Assembly: GCA_011620595.1 (NCBI GenBank)
Contig: WOYX01000058.1
Location: 1 to 39,952, forward strand
Reading direction: 5' to 3'
DNA: 39,952 bases
Source of the DNA: Bacteroidales bacterium
GTDB lineage: Bacteria; Bacteroidota; Bacteroidia; Bacteroidales; VadinHA17
Part shown: in pieces, positions 17,234 through 26,429 of the stretch
Layout of the letters: every line of letters starts with the position of its first letter
How positions within the stretch are numbered: position 1 is the first letter of the stretch
Position numbers and translations under genes: made by a program
Notes under the pieces: model-generated
Seen by the model: the letters and a program-made list of their open reading frames with translations, nothing else
Told to the model about the DNA's origin: nothing
The model's database searches: none

Positions 17234-18523
17234 ATGATGAAAAATAAGATCATTCCTCCGGGGTATCTCTACACAAAAGGATACACCAATTACGTGTTCA
17301 TGCTGCTGTTCCTGCTATATATGTTCGATTATATCGACAGGATGGTTGTGACATCCATGTTCGTGCATATCGAGCAGGATCTCGGGATCACCCATACCCA
17401 GAGCGGACTGCTCGTTTCGGCTGTTTACTGGGCCATTGTTCTGCTGACATTCCCCATCTCAATTCTTGTCGACCGCTGGAACCGTACCAAGACCATTGGT
17501 ATCATGGCCGTCATCTGGAGCCTGGCTACGGCCCTGTGCGCACTTACAGGCAACTTCGTGCAGCTGGTTATGGCAAGAGCTCTGATAGGAGTGGGCGAGG
17601 CTGGCTATGCCCCCGGAGGAAGCGCCGTGATATCCGGTCTTTACCCCGAGGAGAAGAGATCGAGGATGATGGGCCTATGGAATGCATCCATACCTCTCGG
17701 CACAGCAATTGGCGTCCTTATAGGTGGATTCATCGCAGCCAGGCTTGGATGGAAGCATGCTTTCGGCATTGTTGCACTGCCAGGAATGATAGTCGCTGTA
17801 CTCTTCTTTTTTGTCAAGGATTATAAAACTGTCGATCTCTCATTTACAGACAGCTTTAACATCAAGGTGAAGATGAAGAAGATGGATATGGTCAGGGAAT
17901 TTCTCTCAAAACCATCTCTGCTTCTGACCTATTTTGGATTTGCTGCGGTTGTGTTTGTGACAACTTCACTGATGACATGGCTTTCAACCTATTTTCATGT
18001 CACCCGTGACCTGCCTGTAGAAAAAGCCGGCTCCATGGCCAGTGCGGTTATGGTACTGGCAATAGTAGGGGCACCGCTGGGAGGAATCATAACAGACAGA
18101 TGGCGAAAATCAAACATCAGGGCCCGTCTTCTGTTTCCGACGATAACAACGGTATCGTCGGCAATCCTGCTCATGTTTGCACTGTGGATGACCCATGGCA
18201 CAATACAGTATGTATTCTTCCTCCTGATGGGCGTGACGGTCACTGCTTTCCTGCCGGCGGCGGCTGCAGTGACACAGGATGTGATACACCCCGGAATGAG
18301 GGCTATGTCATATGCAGTGGCCGTGGTGGTGCAGAACCTGCTGGGGGCCTCCACCGCGCCCCTGGTCATCGGTAAACTCTATGATATGTTTGATATTGAA
18401 AAAGCCATGGCACTGCTTCCTTTCATGCTCCTCATTGGTGCTGCGCTGTTTTTTGCGGGCTCCAGGTACTATGTGAAAGACCTTGAAAAGACAGAAAAGA
18501 TCAAACTGCAGGCTGAAGAATAG
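17234..18523 (+). CDS. MFS transporter
   Basis: Major facilitator superfamily carrier (429 aa) with about 12 membrane segments. The loop after TM2 carries the motif A pattern DRWNRTKTIG, and TM4-TM5 carry GVGEAGYAPGGSAVISGLYPEEKRS-like residues typical of the spinster/organic-anion branch. The duplicate motif in the second half is GGIITDRWRKSN. Substrate unknown; hexuronate, phthalate or spinster-type anion carriers are the closest match by eye. The start is one of two adjacent ATGs (17234 or 17237). It is divergent from the amidohydrolase lipoprotein, so a shared substrate is plausible. Confidence 0.92.
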   Translation: MMKNKIIPPGYLYTKGYTNYVFMLLFLLYMFDYIDRMVVTSMFVHIEQDLGITHTQSGLLVSAVYWAIVLLTFPISILVDRWNRTKTIGIMAVIWSLATALCALTGNFVQLVMARALIGVGEAGYAPGGSAVISGLYPEEKRSRMMGLWNASIPLGTAIGVLIGGFIAARLGWKHAFGIVALPGMIVAVLFFFVKDYKTVDLSFTDSFNIKVKMKKMDMVREFLSKPSLLLTYFGFAAVVFVTTSLMTWLSTYFHVTRDLPVEKAGSMASAVMVLAIVGAPLGGIITDRWRKSNIRARLLFPTITTVSSAILLMFALWMTHGTIQYVFFLLMGVTVTAFLPAAAAVTQDVIHPGMRAMSYAVAVVVQNLLGASTAPLVIGKLYDMFDIEKAMALLPFMLLIGAALFFAGSRYYVKDLEKTEKIKLQAEE

Positions 18524-18577
18524 TTGCCGGCAGGGCAGGAGTCTCCTCCATCAGGCTGACTTTTGAATATATTATAG

Positions 18578-18585
18578 TAGATTTG
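18578..18585 (+). promoter_or_regulatory. -7 box for lepB
   Basis: TAGATTTG matches TAnnTTTG and ends 18 bases before the chosen ATG at 18604. It overlaps the TTG at 18583 that would open a longer frame, which argues against that earlier start. No well-spaced -33 TTTG is seen. Confidence 0.55.
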
Positions 18586-18603
18586 CAGCGAAAATTTAAA
18601 GCG

Positions 18604-20004
18604 ATGAAGGAACTTTTGCATAACAGATATTTTAAATTCGGTGTGGCAGGCCTGCTCTACCTGCTCTGGGTCATCTGGGTGGGTAACTACTGGCTGCTCC
18701 TCGGATTGCCAATAGTGTTTGACATCTATGTCAGCAAAAAAGTCAACTGGGCCTTCTGGAAGAAACGCAACGGCAATAACAGCACCCTGGTTGAATGGCT
18801 TGATGCATTGATCTTTGCAGTAATCGCAGTCACGCTTATCAATATCTTCCTTTTCCAGAACTACCGCATACCAACCCCCTCAATGGAGAAAACTCTCCTT
18901 GTGGGTGATCATCTTGCCGTCAGCAAGGTGGCCTACGGTCCACGCATGCCCAATACTCCGTTAGCCTTTCCCTTTACCCAGCATACGCTGCCTTTCACAA
19001 AGGGTAAGGGTAAGTCCTGGTCCAACCTTGTGCAGTGGGATTACAAGAGACTTAAGGGATTCGGTCATGTCAAAAACGATGACATAGTGGTATTCAACTT
19101 TCCTGCCGGTGATACTGTATGCCTTGAGAACCAGGCCGTGAGCTACTATGAACTGGTCAGGGAGAGGGCCGAGATGCTCAATGCTGAAGATATCAGGGCA
19201 AACAGACCGCTCAGGGAGAAAGAGCAGTATAATGCCCTTGCCAGGCAGCTGATATGGAATGAGTATACTGTCATCTACCGACCTGTTGACCGCCGCGACA
19301 ATTATGTCAAGCGCTGTGTTGGCATTCCCGGCGATACAGTATTCATAAAGGGCGGTCAGCTCTTTGTTAACGGTGTTGCAGCCAGGGTTCATGAGACACA
19401 GCAGACCTCATACTACGTCCGCACCAACGGCACCCGGATCAACCCGAAGGCTTTTGAGCGAATGGATATCTCCCGGTCAGACCAGTCGATGATGCTCTCC
19501 GGCACTGTATACCGGCTGCCCCTGACAGCAAAAAACGCTGAACTGATATCGGGTTTTGCCAATGTCACCGGTGTCGAAGCCGACTACAGAAGGGCAGGGG
19601 AGTACGCTCCGTATATATTCCCGCATGACCCGCAGTACAGATGGAACGAGGATAACTTCGGTCCGCTCTGGATACCGAAAAAGGGAACCACGGTGAAACT
19701 TGACATGGTCAACATCAGCCTCTATACCTCCGTAATTGACATCTATGAGGAGAATGATCTGGAGATAAACGATACAGTCATATATATCAACGGTTCACCC
19801 GCTGACAGCTATACCTTTAAGATGGATTACTACTGGATGATGGGTGATAACAGGCATGATTCAGCTGACTCACGCTTCTGGGGATTCGTCCCGGAAGACC
19901 ATATAGTAGGACGCCCGGTGATCGTATGGCTCTCCATAGATAAGGAGGCGCAGGGATTTAAAAAGATAAGGTTCAAAAGATTCTTCAAAGGAGCCAAGCG
20001 ATGA
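18604..20004 (+). CDS. lepB: Signal peptidase I, long Bacteroidetes type
   Basis: Membrane-bound signal peptidase I (466 aa) that removes Sec/Tat signal peptides. Two hydrophobic segments (about 10-45) and a membrane anchor (about 66-84) precede the catalytic part. Ser93 in IPTPSMEKTL is the nucleophile and Lys236 in YVKRCVGIPGD the general base. The C-terminal box is MMGDNRHDSADSRFWGFV. Ser and Lys are 143 residues apart versus about 55 in E. coli, because of a large insert between boxes B and D (about 110-230). A further insert separates boxes D and E, a layout seen in Bacteroidetes LepB. The ATG at 18604 is preferred over an upstream TTG that overlaps a -7 box. Confidence 0.94.
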   Translation: MKELLHNRYFKFGVAGLLYLLWVIWVGNYWLLLGLPIVFDIYVSKKVNWAFWKKRNGNNSTLVEWLDALIFAVIAVTLINIFLFQNYRIPTPSMEKTLLVGDHLAVSKVAYGPRMPNTPLAFPFTQHTLPFTKGKGKSWSNLVQWDYKRLKGFGHVKNDDIVVFNFPAGDTVCLENQAVSYYELVRERAEMLNAEDIRANRPLREKEQYNALARQLIWNEYTVIYRPVDRRDNYVKRCVGIPGDTVFIKGGQLFVNGVAARVHETQQTSYYVRTNGTRINPKAFERMDISRSDQSMMLSGTVYRLPLTAKNAELISGFANVTGVEADYRRAGEYAPYIFPHDPQYRWNEDNFGPLWIPKKGTTVKLDMVNISLYTSVIDIYEENDLEINDTVIYINGSPADSYTFKMDYYWMMGDNRHDSADSRFWGFVPEDHIVGRPVIVWLSIDKEAQGFKKIRFKRFFKGAKR

Positions 20005-20060
20005 TTTCCGCTTTGCGATTTATGATTTTCGATTTAATCACTGATAGCTGATCTGTAATT

Positions 20061-20217
20061 AATTCGCAAATCGCACAATGCACATCGCAAATCGCAAATC
20101 GCACATCGCAATTCGCAAGTCGCAAATCCAAATCGTCAATCGCACATCGCCAATCGCACATCGTCAATCGCACATCGCCAATTGCACATCGTCAATCGCA
20201 AATCGCAAATCGCAAAT
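20061..20217. repeat. AATCGCA heptamer tandem repeat
   Basis: About twenty tandem 7-nt units of the form AAATCGC, with variants ACATCGC, CAATCGC, CAATCGT and AATTCGC. In the middle, units alternate to give a 14-nt higher-order period (CAATCGCACATCGY). It fills the space between lepB and the ribosomal terminator. Because 7 is not a multiple of 3 and the unit has no in-frame stop, it opens false frames on both strands. The flank 20005-20060 holds looser GATTT-rich copies. Confidence 0.92.
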
Positions 20218-20246
20218 AAAAAAGCGGGTCGCCCCGCTTTTTATTA
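20217..20246. terminator. Bidirectional terminator of lepB and rplT
   Basis: AAAAAAGCGGG pairs with CCCGCTTTTT around a TCGC loop, giving a strong stem with an A-run on one side and a T-run on the other. It lies at the 3' end of rplT (minus) and faces lepB (plus), so it can end transcription from both sides. Confidence 0.88.
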
Positions 20247-20591
20247 TTCTTTCACTTTATCCACTATCGCCTTGAAGGCTTCCGGATGGTTCATGGCCAG
20301 ATCGGCCAGCGTCTTGCGGTTTAGGGTTATACCCTTCTTCTCAAGTCCGCCGATGAACTGCGAATAACTCATTCCGTACAGGCGTGCCCCGGCGTTGATC
20401 CTCTGGATCCACAACGCGCGGAACTGCCCCTTCTTGGCACGGCGGTCACGGTAGGCGTAGCCCAGACCCTTCTCAAGTACGTTCTTGGCAACAGTGTAAA
20501 CATTCGAGTTGCTTCCGAAATACCCTTTGGTCTGCTTTAATACCTTCTTTCGCCTTGCCTTTGATGCTGGTGCATTTGTTGCTCTTGGCAT
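20244..20591 (-). CDS. rplT: 50S ribosomal protein L20
   Basis: Primary 23S rRNA-binding protein of the large subunit, 115 aa and full length. The family's basic N-terminus is visible ([20 protein letters not shown]), followed by the [23 protein letters not shown]-like region (split here by eye) and the conserved [14 protein letters not shown]. It is the last gene of thrS-infC-rpmI-rplT. In other bacteria L20 represses this operon translationally. The 101-base rpmI-rplT spacer (20592-20692) could hold a control site, but I see no decisive structure. Confidence 0.97.
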   Translation of the reverse strand: MPRATNAPASKARRKKVLKQTKGYFGSNSNVYTVAKNVLEKGLGYAYRDRRAKKGQFRALWIQRINAGARLYGMSYSQFIGGLEKKGITLNRKTLADLAMNHPEAFKAIVDKVKE

Positions 20592-20692
20592 TTTCTTTAC
20601 TCTTTTTCGGATGTAAGCGCCTTGTAAGGTCTTTTATGCTTCACATCCCGGTTAATAATTCAATTGATTATCACGCTGTCAGGCGGTTAATA

Positions 20693-20890
20693 CTACTTGA
20701 GACCAAGCAGAAGCTTGACATTCTTCTCATCAGCCTTGTCTACCAGTCCGTCGTACGTAAGATTCCTCTTCCGCTTGGTTGACTTCTTGGTAAGAATGTG
20801 GCTCTTGAAAGCATGCTTGCGCTTAATCTTACCTGAACCGGTCAAAGAAAACCTCTTCTTTGCACCCGGATTTACTTTCATTTTTGGCAT
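20693..20890 (-). CDS. rpmI: 50S ribosomal protein L35
   Basis: Small basic ribosomal protein, 65 aa and full length. The diagnostic [20 protein letters not shown] start and the [14 protein letters not shown] segment are present. It sits between infC (26-base gap) and rplT, the canonical order. No Shine-Dalgarno is seen before the ATG, as usual for this phylum. Confidence 0.97.
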   Translation of the reverse strand: MPKMKVNPGAKKRFSLTGSGKIKRKHAFKSHILTKKSTKRKRNLTYDGLVDKADEKNVKLLLGLK

Positions 20891-20916
20891 GTTATTTATA
20901 ATGTGTATAAAAAAAA

Positions 20917-21489
20917 TTACTTCTTTTTCTTTGGTGAAAGGATGATAATCATCCTCTTTCCCTCAAGCCTGGGCGTCTGATCTACCTTCGCGTACTCCTC
21001 CAGGTCATTCACAAAACGCGCCAGCAGTTTCTCTCCCTGCTCCTTGAAGAGTATCGACCGCCCTTTGAAAAACACATAGGCCCTTACTTTTGCTCCCTCT
21101 TCAAGGAAATTGATAGCGTGCTTCAACTTGAAGTTGTAGTCGTGATCGTCAGTGTTTGGGCCGAAACGAATCTCCTTTACAACAATCTTTGCCGCATTGG
21201 CCTTGATCTCTTTCTGTTTCTTTTTCTGTTGATAAAGAAACTTCTGATAATCAACTATTTTACAGACCGGCGGCTCAGCGTTCGGAGAAATCTCCACAAG
21301 ATCCAACTCCATCCGGTCTGCCAGCTCAAGGGCTTCTCCTATACTCATGACCCTTGGTTCAAGGTTGTCGCCAACAACCCTCACTGTTCTTGCCGTGATC
21401 CTGTTGTTGATCCTGTGTTCAGGTTCAGGTTTCCTGCCCGGCCTGGGTCTGGGCCTGTTATACGATCTTAAATAGGTTGGTCCTGCTAT
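20917..21489 (-). CDS. infC: Translation initiation factor IF-3, AUA start
   Basis: IF-3 keeps ribosomal subunits apart and rejects non-canonical start codons. The internal GTG at 21384 is too late: in-frame upstream codons encode [18 protein letters not shown], the conserved N-domain start. Reading back, the frame continues through a basic, Pro/Arg-rich extension to codons for A-G-P-T-Y-L-R, preceded by ATA at 21487-21489. A full GGAGG (21498-21502) lies 8 bases ahead of that ATA, and no ATG, GTG or TTG lies between. This gives 190 aa with an AUA initiator. IF-3 genes are known to use rare start codons (AUU in E. coli) for autoregulation. The C-domain ends with [11 protein letters not shown]. 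Confidence 0.9.
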   Translation of the reverse strand: MAGPTYLRSYNRPRPRPGRKPEPEHRINNRITARTVRVVGDNLEPRVMSIGEALELADRMELDLVEISPNAEPPVCKIVDYQKFLYQQKKKQKEIKANAAKIVVKEIRFGPNTDDHDYNFKLKHAINFLEEGAKVRAYVFFKGRSILFKEQGEKLLARFVNDLEEYAKVDQTPRLEGKRMIIILSPKKKK

Positions 21490-21497
21490 GGTCTTGT

Positions 21498-21502
21498 CCT
21501 CC
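21498..21502 (-). promoter_or_regulatory. Strong Shine-Dalgarno that sets the infC start
   Basis: GGAGG on the minus strand, 8 bases upstream of the ATA codon at 21489-21487. Most genes here have no such site, so its presence before an otherwise unremarkable codon is the main evidence for the AUA start. Confidence 0.8.
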
Positions 21503-21535
21503 AGTTAAATTAATAATATTCTTAAATTCAATTAC

Positions 21536-23476
21536 TTAGTTACCTAATTCCTGCCTTATCTCCTCCTTTACAAGGCTGATGAACTCTTCGGGTTTCATCA
21601 CACCCCTGTCTCCTTCACCCTGACGTCTGACAGAAACTGTTCCTGCCTCACTCTCTTGTTCACCTATAACAAGCAGGTACGGAATCCTCTTTAACTCGTT
21701 ATCCCTTATCTTCTTACCTATCTTTTCGCTCCTGTCGTCAATCAGGGTGCGAATATCGGAATTATTAAGGAGATTTAAAACAGTTTTTGCATAATCATTG
21801 TATTTTTCGCTGATTGGCAACAGCACAGCCTGGTCCGGTGTGAGCCAGATGGGGAATTTCCCCGCTGTATTCTCAATCAGCACGGCCACGAATCTCTCCA
21901 TGGATCCGAATATGGCCCTGTGTATCATCACAGGCTGATGCTTCTGGTTGTCGCTGCCGGTGTATGTCAGCTCAAACCTCTCCGGAAGGTTGTAATCGAC
22001 CTGTATGGTTCCCAGCTGCCACTTCCTGCCAATGGCATCCCTCACCATGAAGTCGAGCTTCGGACCGTAGAAGGCGGCCTCACCCACAGCTATGGTGGTG
22101 ACCAGGTTCTTCTCACCCGATGCCTCGATTATAGCTTTCTCGGCCTTCTCCCAGTTTTCGTCCGAGCCGATATATTTTTCACGATTGGAGGGATCCCTGA
22201 GTGATATCTGAGCGGTGAACTCGCTGAAACCTGCTATTTTGAAGATATACTGCACCAGGTCAATGATGCTCTTGAATTCCTCCTTAAGCTGGTCAGGACG
22301 GCAGAAGTGGTGCGCATCATCCTGCGTGAAACTGCGCACGCGCGTCAGCCCGTGCAGTTCTCCGCTCTGCTCATATCTGTAAACCGTGCCAAATTCGGCC
22401 ATCCTGACCGGCAGGTCACGGTATGAATGAGGTGTGGCATTATAAATCTCACAGTGATGCGGACAGTTCATCGGCTTGAGCATGAAGACCTCACCCTCCT
22501 GCGGAGTGGTGATGGGCCTGAATGAGTCTGCCCCGTACTTTTCAAAGTGACCTGAGGTCTTGTAGAGATTTACATTGCCTATATGAGGCGTCGAGACCAT
22601 CACATAGCCCCTCTCCTTTAACACACCCGTCATGAAGTCGATCAGCCGCTGCTTCATGTCAGCTCCCCTGGGCAGCCAGAGAGGCAGTCCCATGCCCACG
22701 CGCGGCGAGAAGGCGAAAAGCTCCATCTCCTTACCTATGCGCCTGTGATCACGCTTGCGCGCCTCCTCGAGCATAACCAGGTAATCATCAAGCATTTTCT
22801 GCTTCGGAAAGGTGATGCCGTAAATACGGGTCATCATCCTGCGCTTCTCATCGCCCCTCCAGTAGGCCCCGGCAAGACTGAGAACCCTTATGGCCTTTAT
22901 CGGTGATGTGTCAGGCAGATGCGGCCCGCGGCACAGATCGGTGAAGTTGCCCTGGCTATATAGTGTGATGGTCCCGTCCTCAAGCTCCGAGATAAGCTCC
23001 GTCTTGTACTCATCTCCCTTCCTGGTAAATAAATCCATCGCCTCCTGCTTGCTCACTTCCCTGCGCACAATAGGATTGTTTTTGGCGGCCAACTCCCTCA
23101 TTTTGTCCTCTATGAGAGGCAGATCAGCCTCGGTGATTACCTTGCCTTCTCCCGGATCAACATCATAATAAAACCCGTTCTCTATGGCCGGACCGATGCC
23201 GAACCTCATCCCGGGCCACAGCGCCTCAAGAGCCTCGGCCATCAGGTGAGCCGACGAGTGCCAGAAGGTATGCCTGGCCTCGGCATCATCCCACTTGTGA
23301 AACCTGACGGTGGCATCAGCCGTGAGGGGACGGGTGAGATCCCATAGCTCACCGTTGACCGTGGCCGAATAAACTTCGGCCGCAAGACCCATGCTGATAG
23401 ACCTGGTGATGCCAAGACTGGTGATACCCTCCTCATACTCCCTCACCGAACCGTCGGGAAACGTTATCCTGATCAT
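21536..23476 (-). CDS. thrS: Threonyl-tRNA synthetase
   Basis: Class II synthetase (646 aa). The start at 23476 gives [17 protein letters not shown], the beginning of the TGS domain. The longer frame would place a promoter -7 box inside the coding region. After TGS (1-60) comes the editing domain with [11 protein letters not shown] and CRGPHLPDT. The catalytic core has the zinc ligands Cys in [14 protein letters not shown] and later His, motif 2 around [21 protein letters not shown] (split by eye), and motif 3 GSMERF. The anticodon domain is C-terminal. It heads the thrS-infC-rpmI-rplT operon, the order common in bacteria; no T-box is seen. Confidence 0.97.
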   Translation of the reverse strand: MIRITFPDGSVREYEEGITSLGITRSISMGLAAEVYSATVNGELWDLTRPLTADATVRFHKWDDAEARHTFWHSSAHLMAEALEALWPGMRFGIGPAIENGFYYDVDPGEGKVITEADLPLIEDKMRELAAKNNPIVRREVSKQEAMDLFTRKGDEYKTELISELEDGTITLYSQGNFTDLCRGPHLPDTSPIKAIRVLSLAGAYWRGDEKRRMMTRIYGITFPKQKMLDDYLVMLEEARKRDHRRIGKEMELFAFSPRVGMGLPLWLPRGADMKQRLIDFMTGVLKERGYVMVSTPHIGNVNLYKTSGHFEKYGADSFRPITTPQEGEVFMLKPMNCPHHCEIYNATPHSYRDLPVRMAEFGTVYRYEQSGELHGLTRVRSFTQDDAHHFCRPDQLKEEFKSIIDLVQYIFKIAGFSEFTAQISLRDPSNREKYIGSDENWEKAEKAIIEASGEKNLVTTIAVGEAAFYGPKLDFMVRDAIGRKWQLGTIQVDYNLPERFELTYTGSDNQKHQPVMIHRAIFGSMERFVAVLIENTAGKFPIWLTPDQAVLLPISEKYNDYAKTVLNLLNNSDIRTLIDDRSEKIGKKIRDNELKRIPYLLVIGEQESEAGTVSVRRQGEGDRGVMKPEEFISLVKEEIRQELGN

Positions 23477-23498
23477 ATTACCTTTTTTAAATAGTGTG

Positions 23499-23506
23499 CA
23501 AAGATA
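23499..23506 (-). promoter_or_regulatory. -7 box for the thrS operon
   Basis: TATCTTTG on the minus strand matches TAnnTTTG. It ends 22 bases upstream of the chosen thrS ATG and falls inside the longer possible reading frame, which supports the shorter start. No clear -33 TTTG. Confidence 0.65.
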
Positions 23507-23632
23507 ATATTTTTTGCTCATAATCAGAGGCGATGGCCTGCTGTGAGGATATGTGTCATTGGTGCAGGTTCAGTATAAAAAATTAATGGCACAGATTTTG
23601 GATTTAACAAAACAGTACCAAAAACGGCAGTC

Positions 23633-24319
23633 ATGAAAAGATTATTAATTTCAGCAGCAGCAGTGGCAATAATGCTCAGCTCATGCGAGGTCAGCCCCGA
23701 TGCCGGCTTTTTCACGGACAAAATCAGGGCAGAGATAGGAGAAGAGGTAGTCTTCTTCAATAACTCCTACAACGCTGTGGAATATGAATGGGATTTTGGT
23801 GACGGAACATGGTCAGATGCCTATGAACCAATTCATTCCTATTCTGCCTCAGGAATCTTCACCGTGATCCTCAGTGCATACTCCAAGACCGGAGAAGTAG
23901 ACAGGTCATATCTCGACATTGAGGTGCTTTCCCCCACCATGCTCGAGATAGAGGTCCTCGAATGGTTTGACCAGTACCCTGTTGCAGGGGCAAGCGTGAT
24001 ACTCTACCCGATTGAGGCCGACTGGGACAATGAGACCAATGCCATAATCGAGGGCTTCACCAACGCTTCCGGCAAGGTGGTCTTCACCAACCTGGGACCC
24101 TATGTCTACTATGTTGATGTATGGCATCAGAACCATAACAACTACACGCTCAGAAATGAGGATGTAGGCTTCATTATGACTGACCAGCTCTATAAGAACG
24201 AGCTGAACCAGTTCGTGGCATGGGTCGATTATACCGGCGCCAAGAGCAGTGCCGAACGCGACAGGAAACAGCTGCTGCCCCTGAAGGATAGGAACCCGGA
24301 GACGGCCGTGAAAAAGTAA
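23633..24319 (+). CDS. PKD-domain lipoprotein
   Basis: Lipoprotein of 228 aa: lipobox SSC with Cys18, so envelope-anchored and probably surface-exposed. Residues about 30-100 form a PKD (Ig-like) domain with the signature YEWDFGDGTWSD and HSYSASGIFTVIL. Residues about 105-190 resemble a carboxypeptidase-regulatory or SpaA-type beta sandwich (PVAGASVILYP..., FTNASGKVVFTNLGPYVYYVDV). The charged C-terminal tail (about 200-228) lacks a sorting domain. No catalytic site is visible; a binding or structural role is likely. It stands alone between thrS and the SSS transporter. Confidence 0.88.
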   Translation: MKRLLISAAAVAIMLSSCEVSPDAGFFTDKIRAEIGEEVVFFNNSYNAVEYEWDFGDGTWSDAYEPIHSYSASGIFTVILSAYSKTGEVDRSYLDIEVLSPTMLEIEVLEWFDQYPVAGASVILYPIEADWDNETNAIIEGFTNASGKVVFTNLGPYVYYVDVWHQNHNNYTLRNEDVGFIMTDQLYKNELNQFVAWVDYTGAKSSAERDRKQLLPLKDRNPETAVKK

Positions 24320-24372
24320 CCCGACTGCAAAACAAAAAAAATAAGCAAATCAGTCCATATGAGAAATTTCGT

Positions 24373-24380
24373 TAAGTTTG
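24373..24380 (+). promoter_or_regulatory. -7 box for the SSS transporter
   Basis: TAAGTTTG matches TAnnTTTG and lies 30 bases before the ATG at 24411. It overlaps the GTG that would open a longer frame at 24378, so that earlier start is unlikely. Confidence 0.6.
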
Positions 24381-24410
24381 TGTGTTAACAAACCTAATCG
24401 AAGAAATCAC

Positions 24411-26141
24411 ATGGACACAACATTTGCGCTTCGTGGAATAGACTACCTTATAATGGCGGTCTATTTCCTTTTTGTACTGGGTGTGGGGTGGGCCCTGAAA
24501 AAGTACATGAAGAATGCCACTGCGTTTCTCGAGGCCGGACGTGCTATGCCGGCATGGGTTGCAGGGCTGGCATTCATCTCAACAAACCTCGGTGCCCTCG
24601 AGGTAATGGGCATGACAGGCTCGGGCCTCAAGTACGGGATGCTGACAACCCACTTCTACTGGATAGGAGCCATCCCGGCAATGATATTCCTCGCTCTTTT
24701 CATGATGCGGTTCTATTACGGATCTAAGGCCAGGTCAGTGCCTGAATACCTGAAACTTCGTTATAACGAGAAAACCCGCGCCCTGAACGCCTTCCTCTTT
24801 GCGCTGATGACTGTCCTTGCCTCAGGGATATCAATGTATGCTCTGGCTATTCTGCTGGAAAACGTCCTGGGATGGAACTTCAACGTCTCACTCCTGGCGT
24901 CGGCAGCCATAGTCCTTGCCTATACCTACCTGGGCGGACTGTCGTCAGCCATATATAATGAGGTATTGCAGTTCTTCATCATCATCATCGGCCTGCTGCC
25001 CATGACTATCCTGGTCATGAGCGATGTGGGCGGCTGGGGAGGCATGCAGGAGAGCCTGGCACCGATCGTCGAAGGTAAGGGATTTGCTGCCGATACATGG
25101 ACTACCACCTGGAAATACACTTCAAGTTCCGCAACAAACCCGCTGGGGGTGGAGTGGTTTGGGATACTGGCAGGACTGGGCTTTGTGCTCTCCTTCGGTT
25201 ACTGGTGTACCAACTTCCTGATAGTGCAGCGCGCCATGGCCGCCGAGTCTATGACGGCAGCCCGCAAGGTTCCCCTGATTGGCGCCATACCCAAGATGTT
25301 TATTCCGTTCCTGATAATAGTACCCGGCATTGCAGCCCTGGTACTTCTCAATGATCCCTCCAAGAACTTCGTTCTGCCTCTCAATGCCGCAGGAGAACCG
25401 ATATACGACTATACTATCATCATGCTGCTCAAACAGTATCTCCCGGCAGGCGTCCTTGGCCTGGGAGTGACAGCCCTGCTGGCCTCGTTCATGTCAGGCA
25501 TGGCCGGAAACGTTTCGGCATTCAACACTGTCTGGACCTATGATATCTACCAGAGTTATATCAGACCTGCAACAGATGACCATGAGGCTGATGAAAAGCA
25601 TTACCTGAAAGTGGGCCGGATTACAACAATCGTGGGAGTGCTGGTAAGTATTGCAGCAGCATATATTGCCAGTAAATTTGGCAATATAATGGACTTCCTC
25701 CAGACGGTCTTCTCAATGATAAATGCTCCGCTCTTTGCTGTTATCTTCCTGGGGATGTTCTGGAAACGGTCGACAGGCAATGCTGCCTTCATCGGCCTCC
25801 TGATGGGCTTCCTGGTTGCTCTTGCACATCATGGCCTAACCCAGCCTGAAGGAGCCACTACACTTGTGAAGGGAGGATGGATAGGTGTTATCCATACCTA
25901 CCCGGTTGAGATGGCACAGAACTTCTGGACCGCCATCTTCGCCTTCTCAACAGCAGCACTGCTGACAGTGGTGATCTCGCTGCTCTCCAGGCGTGACAAA
26001 ACCGATTCTGACCTGAACGGCCTGGTCTACTCTATGACACCTAAACTTGATGACAGCGGTGTGCTGTGGTACCAGAGACCCTGGTTCCTGGCTCTGATCG
26101 TCGGAATCATTATGGTCGTGCTTTCTATATTGTTCTGGTAA
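24411..26141 (+). CDS. Sodium:solute symporter family transporter
   Basis: SSS (SLC5-like) cotransporter, 576 aa with about 13-14 membrane segments, importing a solute with sodium. Family signs are the early FLEAGRAMPAWVAGLAFISTNLGA-type segment (TM2, split by eye), the RYNEKTRALNA loop, the TYLGGLSSAIYNEVLQFFI-like TM5, and GLGVTALLASFMSGMAGNVSAFNTV. The pattern is close to the SGLT branch, which often carries sugars, but the substrate cannot be read from the sequence. A 70-aa membrane protein follows 18 bases downstream and probably shares the transcript. Confidence 0.92.
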   Translation: MDTTFALRGIDYLIMAVYFLFVLGVGWALKKYMKNATAFLEAGRAMPAWVAGLAFISTNLGALEVMGMTGSGLKYGMLTTHFYWIGAIPAMIFLALFMMRFYYGSKARSVPEYLKLRYNEKTRALNAFLFALMTVLASGISMYALAILLENVLGWNFNVSLLASAAIVLAYTYLGGLSSAIYNEVLQFFIIIIGLLPMTILVMSDVGGWGGMQESLAPIVEGKGFAADTWTTTWKYTSSSATNPLGVEWFGILAGLGFVLSFGYWCTNFLIVQRAMAAESMTAARKVPLIGAIPKMFIPFLIIVPGIAALVLLNDPSKNFVLPLNAAGEPIYDYTIIMLLKQYLPAGVLGLGVTALLASFMSGMAGNVSAFNTVWTYDIYQSYIRPATDDHEADEKHYLKVGRITTIVGVLVSIAAAYIASKFGNIMDFLQTVFSMINAPLFAVIFLGMFWKRSTGNAAFIGLLMGFLVALAHHGLTQPEGATTLVKGGWIGVIHTYPVEMAQNFWTAIFAFSTAALLTVVISLLSRRDKTDSDLNGLVYSMTPKLDDSGVLWYQRPWFLALIVGIIMVVLSILFW

Positions 26142-26159
26142 CCAAAAAAAAGAAATATC

Positions 26160-26372
26160 ATGCTTGACATAAGACTTCCCATCGGATTAATGTTCTCAGT
26201 AGTAGGACTGATCATCACCATCTACGGCCTTGCCACAATAGGGGATGTGGAACTGTACGAGAGATCACTCAACGTAAATGTGAACCTGATATCAGGATTG
26301 GGCACACTGGCCTTCGGCCTGATCATGCTTCTGCTCTCGGAACCGGTCAGAAAAAAACTGAGAAAGAAATAG
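26160..26372 (+). CDS. Small two-TM membrane protein
   Basis: Protein of 70 aa with two hydrophobic segments (about 6-27 and 42-60), a short polar loop and a basic tail RKKLRKK. It starts 18 bases after the transporter gene on the same strand and is followed by a terminator, so it is the last gene of that operon. A transporter-associated role is inferred only from position. Confidence 0.8.
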   Translation: MLDIRLPIGLMFSVVGLIITIYGLATIGDVELYERSLNVNVNLISGLGTLAFGLIMLLLSEPVRKKLRKK

Positions 26373-26385
26373 TGAATAACTAACT

Positions 26386-26426
26386 AAAAAAGAGGCTGAC
26401 CCATAATGAGCAACCTCTTTTTTTTT
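26386..26426 (+). terminator. Rho-independent terminator after the SSS operon
   Basis: AAAAAAGAGG pairs with CCTCTTTTTTTTT; the inner stem GGCTG/CAACC is imperfect. The left arm is the same 14-mer as in the terminator at 2227-2261. Confidence 0.8.
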
Positions 26427-26429
26427 CGC

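Noticed and set aside
20061-20217. CRISPR array
   Set aside because: Units are 7 nt in direct contact, with no unique spacers and no cas genes nearby.
20078-20275. Plus-strand frame coding for an N-R-K-S-Q-I repeat peptide
   Set aside because: It is read out of the AATCGCA heptamer array, has no start signal and runs into the terminator and rplT. The minus-strand frame at 19985-20173 is the same artefact.
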